A DNA stretch of 64,000 bases from UTCHB3 sp964431385 (lineage in GTDB: Bacteria > Bacteroidota > Ignavibacteria > Ignavibacteriales > Ignavibacteriaceae), in assembly GCA_964431385.1 (NCBI GenBank), contig CAYSJM010000009.1, forward strand, positions 21,466 through 85,465. Reading direction: 5' to 3'. The notes beneath the pieces are model-generated. The model was not told the DNA's origin. It worked only from the letters and a program-made list of their open reading frames with translations, and ran no database searches. Below, in pieces: positions 27,405 to 36,652 of the stretch (positions are counted from its first letter, which is position 1; every line of letters begins with the position of its first letter). Position numbers and translations under genes: made by a program.

Positions 27405-28912
27405 TAAAATTCAAAATAAATTGGGGGGACCATCTCTGCCATCATCACCTGTGATGCAAGATAAATAACCAGACCAAGAATCAGTCCCTGAGCCCATACA
27501 GGCAAGGACATTAACCCTGATTTAATTTTTTCTTTTGGACCCTCAGGGAAGAAGATTATTACCAACCCGATTACAAAGAAAATAAAGACACCGGGGAATC
27601 CGCCATAAAACTGTCCAAAAACAACAGAATGGAAATTTTCTGTGAGTTGTGTATAGATCATGGGTATTTTCTCCAGAGTATCAACTTTGAAGAATATCCA
27701 AGTGACAGTGATAATATTAAAAGTAATAACACCCCTGATAAAGTTTAAACCTTTGCTCTCTTTAATACCAATTTTTAAGAGACCTTTTGCACGCAATTTT
27801 TTTGTAAGAACCGACCAACCCATAATAATTCCATGAACTGTTCCCCAAATTATAAATCCCCATGTTGCTCCATGCCAAAGCCCGCATACTGCAAATGTAA
27901 CCACTAAAGCGATCGCATTGCCGTATTGTTTCATCGTTCTTAGACCCATTTGCATCGGGGTAAAGAGATAATCGAGTAACCAACGGGAAAGAGAAATATG
28001 CCAACGCCGCCAAAAATCAGCTACGCTTGTAGCTTTGTATGGAGAATTAAAGTTGTCGATTATTTTATAACCAAAAAGCAAAGCCATTCCAACAGCCATA
28101 TCAGAGTAGCCGGAAAAATCGAAATAAATCTGAATAGAAAATCCGTAAATTGCCAGAAGATTTTCCACACCTGTAAATCTTAATGGATCCTCAAAAACTC
28201 TTGTAATAAAATTGAGGGAAATATAGTCGGCAATTATCAGTTTCTTGATTATTCCTGAAGCCAGATAAAAAACTGCAAGTCCGGTTGTTTGTTTCGCCTC
28301 CGGAGAGGTTAGCAAGTTTTCACGAATCTGTGGTATAAACTCATCTGCTCTATCAATAGGACCTGCTTGTATATTCCCAAAAAATGAAACATAAAGCATA
28401 AAATCATCGAGTCTCGGTAATTCTTCATATTTTTCATAGTAAATATCGAAGAGAAAACTCAACACTTTAAAGATATAAAACGAAATACCGATAGGAAGCA
28501 TGATGTCGAGAGCTGTAAATTCAGTCTCCTGAACGGATGCAATCTGTGCGAGCACAAAGTTGGTATATTTGAAGTAGGCAAGCAACCCTACATTTAATAT
28601 CACCATGCCCCACAAAACATACCGTCGTTTATCTACATCGGAAATGCTGAATAAAATTTTACCAAAGAAGTAATTTGCAACCCCGACACCCAAAAGCAGA
28701 ATAAGAAACAGTCCACCAATTTTATAATATATGAAGGCGGAAAAAAGTAGCAGGAAACTCGCTCTTAGTCTTTGATTGGGATATATCGCATGATATACAA
28801 GAAGTGCCAGGGAAAGAAAAAACAAAAATGTAAGTGTTCCAAACTGGAGCGGGTTATCCGGACTATAGACGAATAATCCCGCAAGTTTGGAAAAATCGAT
28901 GATCGAATTCAA
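27404..28912 (-). CDS. MBOAT O-acyltransferase (AlgI/DltB-like)
   Basis: The 502-residue polytopic protein transfers an acyl group across the inner membrane to an extracytoplasmic hydroxyl. The MBOAT signatures are clear: WRRWHISLSRWLLDYLF and the catalytic His in LWHGATWGFIIWG. The start is TTG at 28912, seven bases after AAAGGA, with no ATG until about residue 92. The neighbours are a carrier protein, an acyl-AMP ligase and an SGNH hydrolase, the same four functions as DltB, DltC, DltA and DltD. Confidence 0.92.
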   Translation of the reverse strand: MNSIIDFSKLAGLFVYSPDNPLQFGTLTFLFFLSLALLVYHAIYPNQRLRASFLLLFSAFIYYKIGGLFLILLLGVGVANYFFGKILFSISDVDKRRYVLWGMVILNVGLLAYFKYTNFVLAQIASVQETEFTALDIMLPIGISFYIFKVLSFLFDIYYEKYEELPRLDDFMLYVSFFGNIQAGPIDRADEFIPQIRENLLTSPEAKQTTGLAVFYLASGIIKKLIIADYISLNFITRVFEDPLRFTGVENLLAIYGFSIQIYFDFSGYSDMAVGMALLFGYKIIDNFNSPYKATSVADFWRRWHISLSRWLLDYLFTPMQMGLRTMKQYGNAIALVVTFAVCGLWHGATWGFIIWGTVHGIIMGWSVLTKKLRAKGLLKIGIKESKGLNFIRGVITFNIITVTWIFFKVDTLEKIPMIYTQLTENFHSVVFGQFYGGFPGVFIFFVIGLVIIFFPEGPKEKIKSGLMSLPVWAQGLILGLVIYLASQVMMAEMVPPIYFEF

Positions 28913-28923
28913 TACGGTTCCTT

Positions 28924-29154
28924 TTAAGAAAGTTTAGAATCAACAAGCTTCTGAAGATCACCGATGTTCTTACATTTGAGAACTTCGATGTGCTTCAATC
29001 TTATTTTATATTCTTTCTCTATTGAAAGTATTACATTAGCATGGCTTAATGAATCCCAACCCGGAACTGTGTTGGCTTTAGTTTCTTCTTGAATGTCATA
29101 GTCTTCGAGTTCAAGCTGTTTTAGTATGGTATTCTTTAATCTCTCTGAAATCAT
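28924..29154 (-). CDS. Acyl carrier protein of the acyl-transfer cluster
   Basis: The 76-residue acidic protein has the phosphopantetheine site Ser in GWDSLSHANV. It would be charged by the ligase encoded 14 bases upstream and deliver the acyl group to the MBOAT protein encoded 12 bases downstream, as DltC does. It is not the housekeeping fatty-acid ACP, which usually reads LGADSLDTVE. Confidence 0.9.
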   Translation of the reverse strand: MISERLKNTILKQLELEDYDIQEETKANTVPGWDSLSHANVILSIEKEYKIRLKHIEVLKCKNIGDLQKLVDSKLS

Positions 29155-29167
29155 ATCGTTTCTTTCG

Positions 29168-30874
29168 TTAATGTTTGTTCAAATCTTTCATTTCGGCAAT
29201 TCTCTCCTTGTTGGCTTTTCGGCTTGGTTTACCCGCAGAACTTTTTATTAACCACCTTGGAGGAACGAGATAAACATGGGTGATTGTGAGATCAACCGAT
29301 GTTCCTTTTTCTTTCACTCTCTGAATCAGTCGCCGTTTCTCCTTTTCATCGTCCAAAGCAGTCTCGGCTACAACACTTATCTCTTCGGTACCAAGCTCAA
29401 GATTGTCTTCACCAAATGCGATAACTCTGCCTGGAATAATGTCGTTTACAACACCGATCGCATCTTCAACATCCTCCGGATAAATATTTTTACCGGCAAC
29501 AATAATTATATCCTTTTTTCTGCCAATTACGAAAAGTTCGCCATTTTGTTTGAACCCGTAATCCCCACTGTAGTACCAACCATTTTTTAGAACTTCTGCA
29601 GTTTTTTCCGGATAATTCCTGTATCCATCGAACATCGAAACGGAAGTGATGATTATTTCACCGACACCATTTTCAGGGAGTTCATTCCCGTTTTCGTCAA
29701 CTATCTTCACTTCGCAACCCTCGATAACTTTGCCGGAGGAGACACATATTCTTGAAGGTTTTCCTTCAACAGGACCTGTAACTTCTCCTTGTGCAAGATT
29801 TTCACGATCAACTTCAATCGTCGTTATCGGTTTACCCGGTTCAGTTTGTGTTGCTGCAAATGTGGTCTCCGCCATCGCATACGAAGCCGAGAGCCCAAGG
29901 GGGTTAAATCCATATTTGCTGAATGCGGCAGTAAACTTTTTGTGGCTTTCATTTCTGACAGGTTCACTACAATTGATTACAAGTCGAAGGGTTTCGAGGG
30001 AAATTGATTCCATCTCATCTTCTTCTATTCTGTCAGCCATAAAATTATAGGCAAAGTTAGGTAACCAGCAAACAGTCGCTTTTTCTGCACTAAGAGCCTC
30101 AAATTGAAGAGATGGTGCGAGAACCCACTCAAATGGATCAACCTGAACACTCGTTATGCCATAGGAAAGGGGCAAGTGAAATGCGGCAATGAGGCCCATG
30201 TCGTGGTATAAAGGAAGCCAACTGACGATTTTATCATCCTCAGTCAAGTTGATTGAGAGGGCGTAATTGTCAACATGATCGAGCACGGCTCTTTGGGAGA
30301 GTAGTACCGGTTTCTGAAGTCCTGTGGTACCTGATGAATGCTGAAGCAAGAACGGATCTGACTCGGTAATAGATTTCCTTACTAAATTTAATTCAGCTTG
30401 TTCTTCTGAGGTGATCGCAAATTCACGATCCCACTCCAACGGGAAGAATAAACCTTTTATTGTGCTTCCTTCGTGGTGAACAAGTGGGGAGATGATTGGT
30501 TCAAGGTCTGCTTCTGTAAAAATCCAATCCAACCCGGAGCGTTGAGACATTCCTTCAACACCCGATTTAAATTTATCGGGATGTAATCTTGGATTCGGAT
30601 ATGCTAAAACAGCGGGAATTGCACCCAGACCTGCAACACCAAGATAAAGAGGGAAAAAGAGAGGATTGTGCCTGATAATGATGGCACAAACTTCATTTCT
30701 TTTAATTCCCTGTTTTTTTAATAAAACGGAAAATTTGTTGGCTGTTTCCAACAAATCTTTAAATGACCATCTAAATGGTTCTTCACCGGCTCTCCAGTGG
30801 ACAATGGCGTCTTTATTGGGAAAACGCTGAGAGTTATCCTCCCAGCGTTCCCAAACATTATTATAATGTTTCAA
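29168..30874 (-). CDS. Acyl-AMP ligase (FAAL/FadD-like)
   Basis: The 568-residue adenylating enzyme has the P-loop LLQHSSGTTGLQKPVLLSQ, the substrate-site segment WLPLYHDMGL typical of fatty acyl-AMP ligases, YYSGDYGFKQNGELF, GRKKDIIIVAGKNIYP, and the catalytic Lys in SSAGKPSRKANK. FAAL-type enzymes load acyl groups onto carrier proteins rather than CoA, which fits the ACP that follows. The start is TTG at 30874, as no ATG is available nearby. The features are unlike D-Ala ligase DltA, so the group is probably a fatty or hydroxy acid. Confidence 0.88.
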   Translation of the reverse strand: MKHYNNVWERWEDNSQRFPNKDAIVHWRAGEEPFRWSFKDLLETANKFSVLLKKQGIKRNEVCAIIIRHNPLFFPLYLGVAGLGAIPAVLAYPNPRLHPDKFKSGVEGMSQRSGLDWIFTEADLEPIISPLVHHEGSTIKGLFFPLEWDREFAITSEEQAELNLVRKSITESDPFLLQHSSGTTGLQKPVLLSQRAVLDHVDNYALSINLTEDDKIVSWLPLYHDMGLIAAFHLPLSYGITSVQVDPFEWVLAPSLQFEALSAEKATVCWLPNFAYNFMADRIEEDEMESISLETLRLVINCSEPVRNESHKKFTAAFSKYGFNPLGLSASYAMAETTFAATQTEPGKPITTIEVDRENLAQGEVTGPVEGKPSRICVSSGKVIEGCEVKIVDENGNELPENGVGEIIITSVSMFDGYRNYPEKTAEVLKNGWYYSGDYGFKQNGELFVIGRKKDIIIVAGKNIYPEDVEDAIGVVNDIIPGRVIAFGEDNLELGTEEISVVAETALDDEKEKRRLIQRVKEKGTSVDLTITHVYLVPPRWLIKSSAGKPSRKANKERIAEMKDLNKH

Positions 30875-30887
30875 GTGGTTCTCTTGG

Positions 30888-32255
30888 TTAGTTTTTACCG
30901 TAGTAGTCCATCAATGCATCGTAGAGCATACGGGCAACTTTTTTATACCCTTCTGCACTAAGGTGTGTCATATCAGCAGTGGTGAGTTTGTCTTTACCCC
31001 ATCTCTCCATTGCACCTTCACCACCCATTGCGGCAAAAAGATCCCAGAAAGCGACACCGGTTTTTGAAGCCACATTTTTCTGAACAGTTACGAGTTTCTT
31101 AACCATTTCGTTTGTTTCAAATTTTGAACCGACTTTTTTGCCTTTGTCGCCAACACCCACTATAAGAATTGGCACTCCGGGCATTGCACTTTTGATGTGA
31201 TTTACAACTTCGGTGAATTCTTTTTCATAGTTAGCGGTATTTTTAACTTTATCAACTGAGTTGAGACCAAAACTTAAAATTACCAAATCATAATTTAGCA
31301 TACTGTGAAACGCAGTCATGTTGGCTTTAGGAATTCTCTTTAAAGCATTTCCATCATCACCTCTGAGCGGGAAGTTATCAACATAAACGCCGTTACCCGA
31401 TTCAAGGCTTACTCCATAAAGTGCAGCCTGATTGTCTTTTTCCATTGTCATTTTGAAAGATTTTGAACCCTTAAATGCTATATCAGTTGCATTAAGGTTC
31501 TTTCCGGTTTTGAAAGGAGCTGATTTTTCACCGCCTTTGTCAAATTCGTAGTCGAAGTTTCCTGAACCTTCAGTGTAGAAAACTCTAACTTTATCGAATG
31601 TTCTTACAGTTTTATATTTCCAGGTTGTTTCATATTTAACCCAGCTACCACTTTTTGGAATAAATACACCACCTGAAATTCCGGCACCTCTTTTAGGATT
31701 ACCGTTAATCACGAGTTGTGAATCCCAGTTACCTGAGAAATCAAGTTTAGTGGTTCCTCTGTAAGCTTTATCTTGAGTTGTAATCGCCACAAATCCAACT
31801 CCTGTGCCACCAAATTTATCCTGAAGTGCTTCACGGAAATCTGCACAGATATTATCACCTTCTATCGCTGAATCACCAAAATACGCAATTCTAACCATTC
31901 CACTTTTTGCACCTTTTAGAGCTGAAGCGAATGATTTGAGTTGGGAGGTATTTCCGGAGATAGGGACTTTTGATTGCTGATCGCCTTCAATTTTTAGCAC
32001 GGAGCCGTAATTTTCAGGGCTTAAAACATCATTATACACGAGTACTCCGTATGCATCCGCGAGACCCATGAAGTAATTATATTCATCCACGCGCTGAGTC
32101 AGTTCATCTTTTCTGATGTCTGAAAGAACATCCACTTTTTTGGTAGTAAACGGTCCAATTTCGATTCCTTCAGGTATGTAAGTAAAACCATACATGGTTA
32201 ATGCGGCAATTGCCAACAAGATGAAAGAACGAAATCCGGCAAATTTGTTTGACAT
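30888..32255 (-). CDS. SGNH/GDSL hydrolase-like protein (DltD/AlgX role)
   Basis: The protein has an N-terminal membrane helix (about 7-25) and then an SGNH-hydrolase domain. Block I is RIAYFGDSAIEGDN (nucleophile Ser), a later block is LVILSFGLNSVDK (Asn), and the C-terminal catalytic pair is in TADMTHLSAEGYKK (Asp, His). The ATG at 32255 has GGAG six bases upstream. The ATG at 32267 overlaps that Shine-Dalgarno and is less likely (455 rather than 459 residues). It is the first gene of the acyl-transfer cluster and would act outside the inner membrane on the polymer being acylated. Confidence 0.85.
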   Translation of the reverse strand: MSNKFAGFRSFILLAIAALTMYGFTYIPEGIEIGPFTTKKVDVLSDIRKDELTQRVDEYNYFMGLADAYGVLVYNDVLSPENYGSVLKIEGDQQSKVPISGNTSQLKSFASALKGAKSGMVRIAYFGDSAIEGDNICADFREALQDKFGGTGVGFVAITTQDKAYRGTTKLDFSGNWDSQLVINGNPKRGAGISGGVFIPKSGSWVKYETTWKYKTVRTFDKVRVFYTEGSGNFDYEFDKGGEKSAPFKTGKNLNATDIAFKGSKSFKMTMEKDNQAALYGVSLESGNGVYVDNFPLRGDDGNALKRIPKANMTAFHSMLNYDLVILSFGLNSVDKVKNTANYEKEFTEVVNHIKSAMPGVPILIVGVGDKGKKVGSKFETNEMVKKLVTVQKNVASKTGVAFWDLFAAMGGEGAMERWGKDKLTTADMTHLSAEGYKKVARMLYDALMDYYGKN

Positions 32256-32313
32256 ACTATTCTCCATATTAAATTGTTTTCGATTAAGCGAAAAATGAGG
32301 TTGGATTTGATTA

Positions 32314-32321
32314 CAAATTTA
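32314..32321 (-). promoter_or_regulatory. Possible -7 element of the acyl-transfer operon
   Basis: TAAATTTG on the minus strand fits the Bacteroidota -7 consensus TAnnTTTG and lies 59 bases before the preferred start at 32255. No TTTG is found at the -33 spacing, so the call is weak. Confidence 0.3.
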
Positions 32322-32386
32322 ACAAATTATTCGGAAAAATCGCATTATATTAGCACTTTCGAATGTAAAATAATCCATTAAAGACC

Positions 32387-33709
32387 ATGAAATCAAAAAC
32401 ATTAGTTCTAATTTGTACTATTCTTATCAGTTTATGTTCCATCACAACTGCACAATCAACGGTTTACCGTGTAACATTTAATGATGAAATCTCTCTCTCC
32501 CTCGTGCCATATCTCAAAAGAGCCCTGGAATTGGCGACGAAAGAGAAAGCTGATGCCCTTATCGTTGAGATTAATACTTTTGGTGGCAGAGTTGACGCTG
32601 CAACCCAGTTAAAAGATATTCTTATCGATGCAAAAATACCGACCATTGCTTTTGTGAATAAAAGAGCAATTTCGGCCGGTGCATTAATTACCCTCTCATG
32701 TAAAAAAATTGCCATGGCACCGGGAAGTACCATCGGGGCTGCCACAGTGGTTGATCAAGAGGGTAAAAAAGGCTCTGAGAAATATCAGTCATATATGAGA
32801 GCTGAAATGAGATCAACAGCTCAAAAAAATGGAAGAAATACAAAGATAGCCGAGGGAATGGTTGACGAAAGAGTTGTGATCCCCGGACTCGTTGATTCAA
32901 CGCAGCTTGTATCCCTCGATGATGTTGAGGCTATTAATCTAAAAATGGCAGACACAATCGCAAGTTCTGCAAAAGCAGCAGCAGAGGCTTTTGGATATTC
33001 AAATCCACTGATAATCGATGTAAAGAGTAACTGGGCGGAGGAATTTGTAAGGTTTTTGAATAATCCGATAGTCGCATCACTTTTAATAATGCTCGGACTT
33101 GCAGGAATTTATACCGAAATTAAAACTCCCGGATTTGGTGTGCCCGGAATAATCGGAGTAATCTTTTTAGCTCTGTTTTTTGGTTCGTCACTAATACTCG
33201 ATCTTGCATCATGGTTCGAAATTGTACTTTTTATAATGGGGCTTGCGGCGATACTTGTGGAGATATTTTTAATCCCGGGGTTTGGAGTCGCGGGTGTAGT
33301 CGGAATTCTCCTGATGGTGGCCTCCCTCTTCTTTTCACTTTTCAATACAGAGGGTTATTTCGATTTTTCACTTATTCAAGTAGCGATAATTCAACTGGGA
33401 TCAGCTCTTTTGGGTTTCATGTTATTAGGATTCCTTGCGTACAAGTTTCTGCCAAACACTCGCACTTTTAAGGCGTTTGTTCTGGATGCAGAATCGGGTG
33501 CTAAAACGGGTTACACTTCTGCTACTGACCATACTGAACTTATAGGAAAAGAAGGAAGTGCACTCACTGTATTGAGACCTGCCGGCACTGCAATTATCGA
33601 CGGAGTAAGATATGATGTTGTTTCACAAGGTGACTACATTGATAAGGATTCTCAAATAAAAGTGATTCTTGTTGAGGGCGTTAGAATTGTAGTCCAAAAA
33701 GCAGATTAA
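32387..33709 (+). CDS. NfeD-family membrane serine protease (ClpP-like + NfeD)
   Basis: The 440-residue protein has a signal peptide and a ClpP/SppA-like protease domain (about 25-215). The nucleophile is in RAISAGALITLSC and GGRVDAA forms the oxyanion region. Several membrane helices follow (about 225-345), then an OB-fold NfeD domain (about 365-440: ELIGKEGSALTVLRPAGTA). These proteins act in membrane quality control, often with stomatin/prohibitin partners, but none is adjacent here. It is divergently transcribed from the acyl-transfer operon. Confidence 0.92.
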   Translation: MKSKTLVLICTILISLCSITTAQSTVYRVTFNDEISLSLVPYLKRALELATKEKADALIVEINTFGGRVDAATQLKDILIDAKIPTIAFVNKRAISAGALITLSCKKIAMAPGSTIGAATVVDQEGKKGSEKYQSYMRAEMRSTAQKNGRNTKIAEGMVDERVVIPGLVDSTQLVSLDDVEAINLKMADTIASSAKAAAEAFGYSNPLIIDVKSNWAEEFVRFLNNPIVASLLIMLGLAGIYTEIKTPGFGVPGIIGVIFLALFFGSSLILDLASWFEIVLFIMGLAAILVEIFLIPGFGVAGVVGILLMVASLFFSLFNTEGYFDFSLIQVAIIQLGSALLGFMLLGFLAYKFLPNTRTFKAFVLDAESGAKTGYTSATDHTELIGKEGSALTVLRPAGTAIIDGVRYDVVSQGDYIDKDSQIKVILVEGVRIVVQKAD

Positions 33710-33714
33710 AATAA

Positions 33715-33750
33715 AAGAGGCTGCAAGATATTAAACCTTGTCAGCCTCTT
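33715..33750. terminator. Bidirectional terminator between converging genes
   Basis: Stem AAGAGGCTG (33715-33723) pairs with CAGCCTCTT (33742-33750). The minus strand has a TTTTATTTT tail, so it serves chiefly the minus-strand lipoprotein gene. Confidence 0.75.
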
Positions 33751-33772
33751 CAAAATTAAGAATAGAGAGAAA

Positions 33773-34819
33773 TTATTTTAATCTCTCAACAATATTTACA
33801 ACCAAAGATTTTTTTACGCTTGTAAAAGGAATCTTCTTTCCGGTTTTATCAGGAATTGAACCACTAAAAGCGAGTTCTTCTATAAGATTTGTTCTCGATT
33901 TTTGGAGTTTACCTTCATTGTCATTATAAAAGACTTTACCACCCCCGGTAATGGTGCTTTTATCAACCTTAATCCCCTGTTTTTCGAGTTCAGGGTTAAA
34001 TTCAAAAGTTGCATCATATCCGGCTTCAATAACAGAGATATCCTTCCCGTTAAATTTACCCTTTTCTTTAAGAGTGTAAAGCTGAGTAGCATTAATCTGA
34101 TACATACGGCTCTGATCAGGAACCGGTGGTTTTTGATCTCTGTATGTCTCGTTGGCTTTTAATGAACCGGGTGAGAATGATCTAAATACCTGCATGATCA
34201 TTCCTTTAAGATTTTCAGAAATTTCAGATTTAGCCATTTCTTTTTGATCAGCAGGAATTGAGTCTTTACCCATCGGTGCTAACGCGAGGTCCGCGATTTT
34301 ATCAACTTTGTAAACCTCGCGGATGACTCCTTTTTTATCAATTCTCGCCATGAAAGCATTACCTGTAAGTGCTTCGTAGAAACCAAAGTCCTTTTTGCTT
34401 GCAGAGTCAAGTTTGTCACCTGATTTATACTCTTTAACGGTTCCATTGATATCTGATTTTACATAGATGCTTCTGGTAACCACTTCAACTTCAGCGATAG
34501 TATCTTTATCAACATCTTTCACATCAAAATCGATAACGAGAACATTACTCTGTTCAACTTTTTGGGAAATGCTGGTATCAGCTTTCATTTCCTGGCTGAT
34601 TTTGTTAACAAACGCAACTTTATAGGTGAATTTGTCACCTTTTTCCAATTTATAACCGAAGTTTGTTACACCTTCAGCGGCTTTAACATCTTCGACTTTA
34701 AGATAGTTTGTGTCAATATCTTTTGTTGCTGCCACATCAGCAGGTTTGTCACCACAACCTGCGAGAACAAACACAAAAGAGAAAATGAGAATTGAAAACA
34801 TTAGTTTTCTTAATAACAT
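33773..34819 (-). CDS. Hypothetical lipoprotein
   Basis: The 348-residue protein has a lipoprotein signal (FSILIFSFVFVLAGC). The rest is beta-rich and soluble, with segments such as NFGYKLEKGDKFTYKV and FSPGSLKANETYRD. The architecture recalls uncharacterised DUF6263-like proteins, but the assignment is tentative. It is the last gene of the ndk-nudix-namZ run, four bases after namZ, and has its own terminator. An envelope role is likely from the lipobox alone. Confidence 0.75.
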   Translation of the reverse strand: MLLRKLMFSILIFSFVFVLAGCGDKPADVAATKDIDTNYLKVEDVKAAEGVTNFGYKLEKGDKFTYKVAFVNKISQEMKADTSISQKVEQSNVLVIDFDVKDVDKDTIAEVEVVTRSIYVKSDINGTVKEYKSGDKLDSASKKDFGFYEALTGNAFMARIDKKGVIREVYKVDKIADLALAPMGKDSIPADQKEMAKSEISENLKGMIMQVFRSFSPGSLKANETYRDQKPPVPDQSRMYQINATQLYTLKEKGKFNGKDISVIEAGYDATFEFNPELEKQGIKVDKSTITGGGKVFYNDNEGKLQKSRTNLIEELAFSGSIPDKTGKKIPFTSVKKSLVVNIVERLK

Positions 34820-34823
34820 ACTG

Positions 34824-36104
34824 TTACCTTAAGTTAGTGTATAATAAATACTTGTTTCTAAGCTCTTTAAACTGCTGCAGTTCCGAAGTGTAACTTTTTA
34901 CCACAGCTTCCCACCCTGCTTTTACCAGCATTTCCCTGATTCTGTTGTTACCTGCTTTTCCTGCAAATCCTTTTTCTCTAATCTCAAATTTACCCGGATA
35001 CGATTTTAAGAGATGATCGAGAAGGAAAAATCCAAATTTAACCGACTCAAACCCGGGGTTAATTCCTGTAATTCTTGCACCAAAACACTTTTCACCGAGA
35101 TATTTTGGTTTTGTCGCAGCTGAACTCTCTACCGGAGTAAATTCAACAGGTTCCACACTTTTAATTCCCGGAAATGCGGCAATTGCATCTGAGAATTCTT
35201 TTGACTTTACAAATGGAGCACCAATAATAAGAAAAGGTTCTTCAGTTCCTCTTCCTTCAGAAAAATTTGTGTTCTCTAAAAGACAGGTTCCCGGATAAAC
35301 CTTTGACGCCAATACCGATCTTAGATTTGGAGATGGATTCACCCAGTCAAGACCCGTGGAGCTAAACTCTGTTTCCCTGAAATAACCCTTCATCTTTACG
35401 ACATCAAGCGTGCAGGAGATATTTTTTCTTTTCAAAATATCATCTTTGAAGAAGTATGCCAACTCACCAACTGTCATACCATGTGCTATTGGGAGAGCAG
35501 TTATGCCAACAAATGAAAAAAGTGGTTCCTCGACTATTGGACCATCGACATAAGTTCCCTCAATAATATTGGGTTGATCCAAAACGATAACGGGTATCCC
35601 CTTTTCACCACATGCTTCCATTACATAATATAGCGTGGAGATATATGTATAAAATCTGACTCCCACATCTCTAATCGAAAAAATCATGACATCCACACCA
35701 TTCAGCATTTGTGCAGTTGGCTTTTTTGTGGCACCATAGAGTGAATAAACCTGTAATCCGGTTTTTTCATCTTTCGAATCGTCAATTTTCTTTCCCGCAG
35801 CAGCATCACCCCTGAAACCATGTTCAGGACCAAAAACAGCAGTTATACTTGTTTTTTTATCAAAATGAAGTGCATCTACAAGGTGTTTACCGTCTTTTGT
35901 AATAGCCGAATGATTTGTAACAATTCCAACTCTCTTACCGACTATTTCAGAAATCCGATCATCGAGAAATCCATCTATCCCGTTTTTAAACTTTTCTTCA
36001 ACCGTGGAGTTTGCTTCAGGTTTTGAATCGGGTACATCACCTTTTTGGCAACCCGTTACGGTAAGGGGGAACACAGATAAAATTAAAAACAAAAATATTT
36101 TCAT
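34824..36104 (-). CDS. namZ: Exo-beta-N-acetylmuramidase NamZ-like (DUF1343) lipoprotein
   Basis: The 426-residue protein has a lipoprotein signal (MKIFLFLILSVFPLTVTGC) followed by a full DUF1343 domain: GIDGFLDDRISEIVGKRVG, VTNHSAITKDGKH, FGPEHGFRGDAAAG, DRV-like VGVRFYTYISTLYYVMEA, SEGRGTEEPF. NamZ of Bacillus releases terminal MurNAc from peptidoglycan fragments. The ATG at 36104 overlaps the NUDIX stop as ATGA and starts directly at the signal peptide. The ATG at 36143 would add 13 residues without signal character. Its location agrees with peptidoglycan turnover seen elsewhere in the window. Confidence 0.88.
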   Translation of the reverse strand: MKIFLFLILSVFPLTVTGCQKGDVPDSKPEANSTVEEKFKNGIDGFLDDRISEIVGKRVGIVTNHSAITKDGKHLVDALHFDKKTSITAVFGPEHGFRGDAAAGKKIDDSKDEKTGLQVYSLYGATKKPTAQMLNGVDVMIFSIRDVGVRFYTYISTLYYVMEACGEKGIPVIVLDQPNIIEGTYVDGPIVEEPLFSFVGITALPIAHGMTVGELAYFFKDDILKRKNISCTLDVVKMKGYFRETEFSSTGLDWVNPSPNLRSVLASKVYPGTCLLENTNFSEGRGTEEPFLIIGAPFVKSKEFSDAIAAFPGIKSVEPVEFTPVESSAATKPKYLGEKCFGARITGINPGFESVKFGFFLLDHLLKSYPGKFEIREKGFAGKAGNNRIREMLVKAGWEAVVKSYTSELQQFKELRNKYLLYTNLR

Positions 36105-36652
36105 TTTAATCTCTTCAATATAGTGTGCTTTGCGAGTGCCCATGCTGAGAGGGTCATTCCGTCAAAGATTTTTCCCTGACTAATCATAGTCTCAAATTGA
36201 GGGATTGTAACTTCCTCAACCGTTAACTCTTCGGTATCGTCAGGTTTTTTAGTATCGGGCACCAAATCCCTCGCTAAAAAAACATGACAATTTTCATCGG
36301 TTACTCCGTTAAATGGACAAAATTTACCAACTTTTGTCACTTTTTTTGCAGAATAGCCTGTTTCTTCCCGTAATTCAAAATTTGCGGTCTCCTCGGGAGT
36401 AGAGTCCGTTTTTATTCCACCGCATGGGAACTCTAAAGAAAATCTTTTATTCAGATAGCGATACTGATTGACGAGGAGAAGGTTGTTTCCTTCGTTAATT
36501 GGTATGACCATAGAAGAGCCGTTTGTATGCACAAAATAATACTTTCCTTTGAACCCCTTGGAAGGGATAACAAAATCATCTATTCGGTAACTCCAGAAAG
36601 GATTTCTGTGATACTCGCGGCCCTTAATTTTTTTCCAGCGGGAAATTGCCAT
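36101..36652 (-). CDS. NUDIX hydrolase (ADP-ribose pyrophosphatase-like)
   Basis: The 183-residue protein has the NUDIX fold. Its box reads GGIKTDSTPEETANFELREE and then TGY. The three metal-binding Glu of the helix are kept, but the usual Glu after Gx5 is Ser and the Arg of REUxEE is Phe. The overall layout (FVHTNGSSMVIPINEG, LEFPCGG) is that of ADP-ribose/nucleotide-sugar pyrophosphatases. It overlaps ndk (TAATG) and namZ (ATGA), so translation of the three is coupled. Confidence 0.85.
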   Translation of the reverse strand: MAISRWKKIKGREYHRNPFWSYRIDDFVIPSKGFKGKYYFVHTNGSSMVIPINEGNNLLLVNQYRYLNKRFSLEFPCGGIKTDSTPEETANFELREETGYSAKKVTKVGKFCPFNGVTDENCHVFLARDLVPDTKKPDDTEELTVEEVTIPQFETMISQGKIFDGMTLSAWALAKHTILKRLK

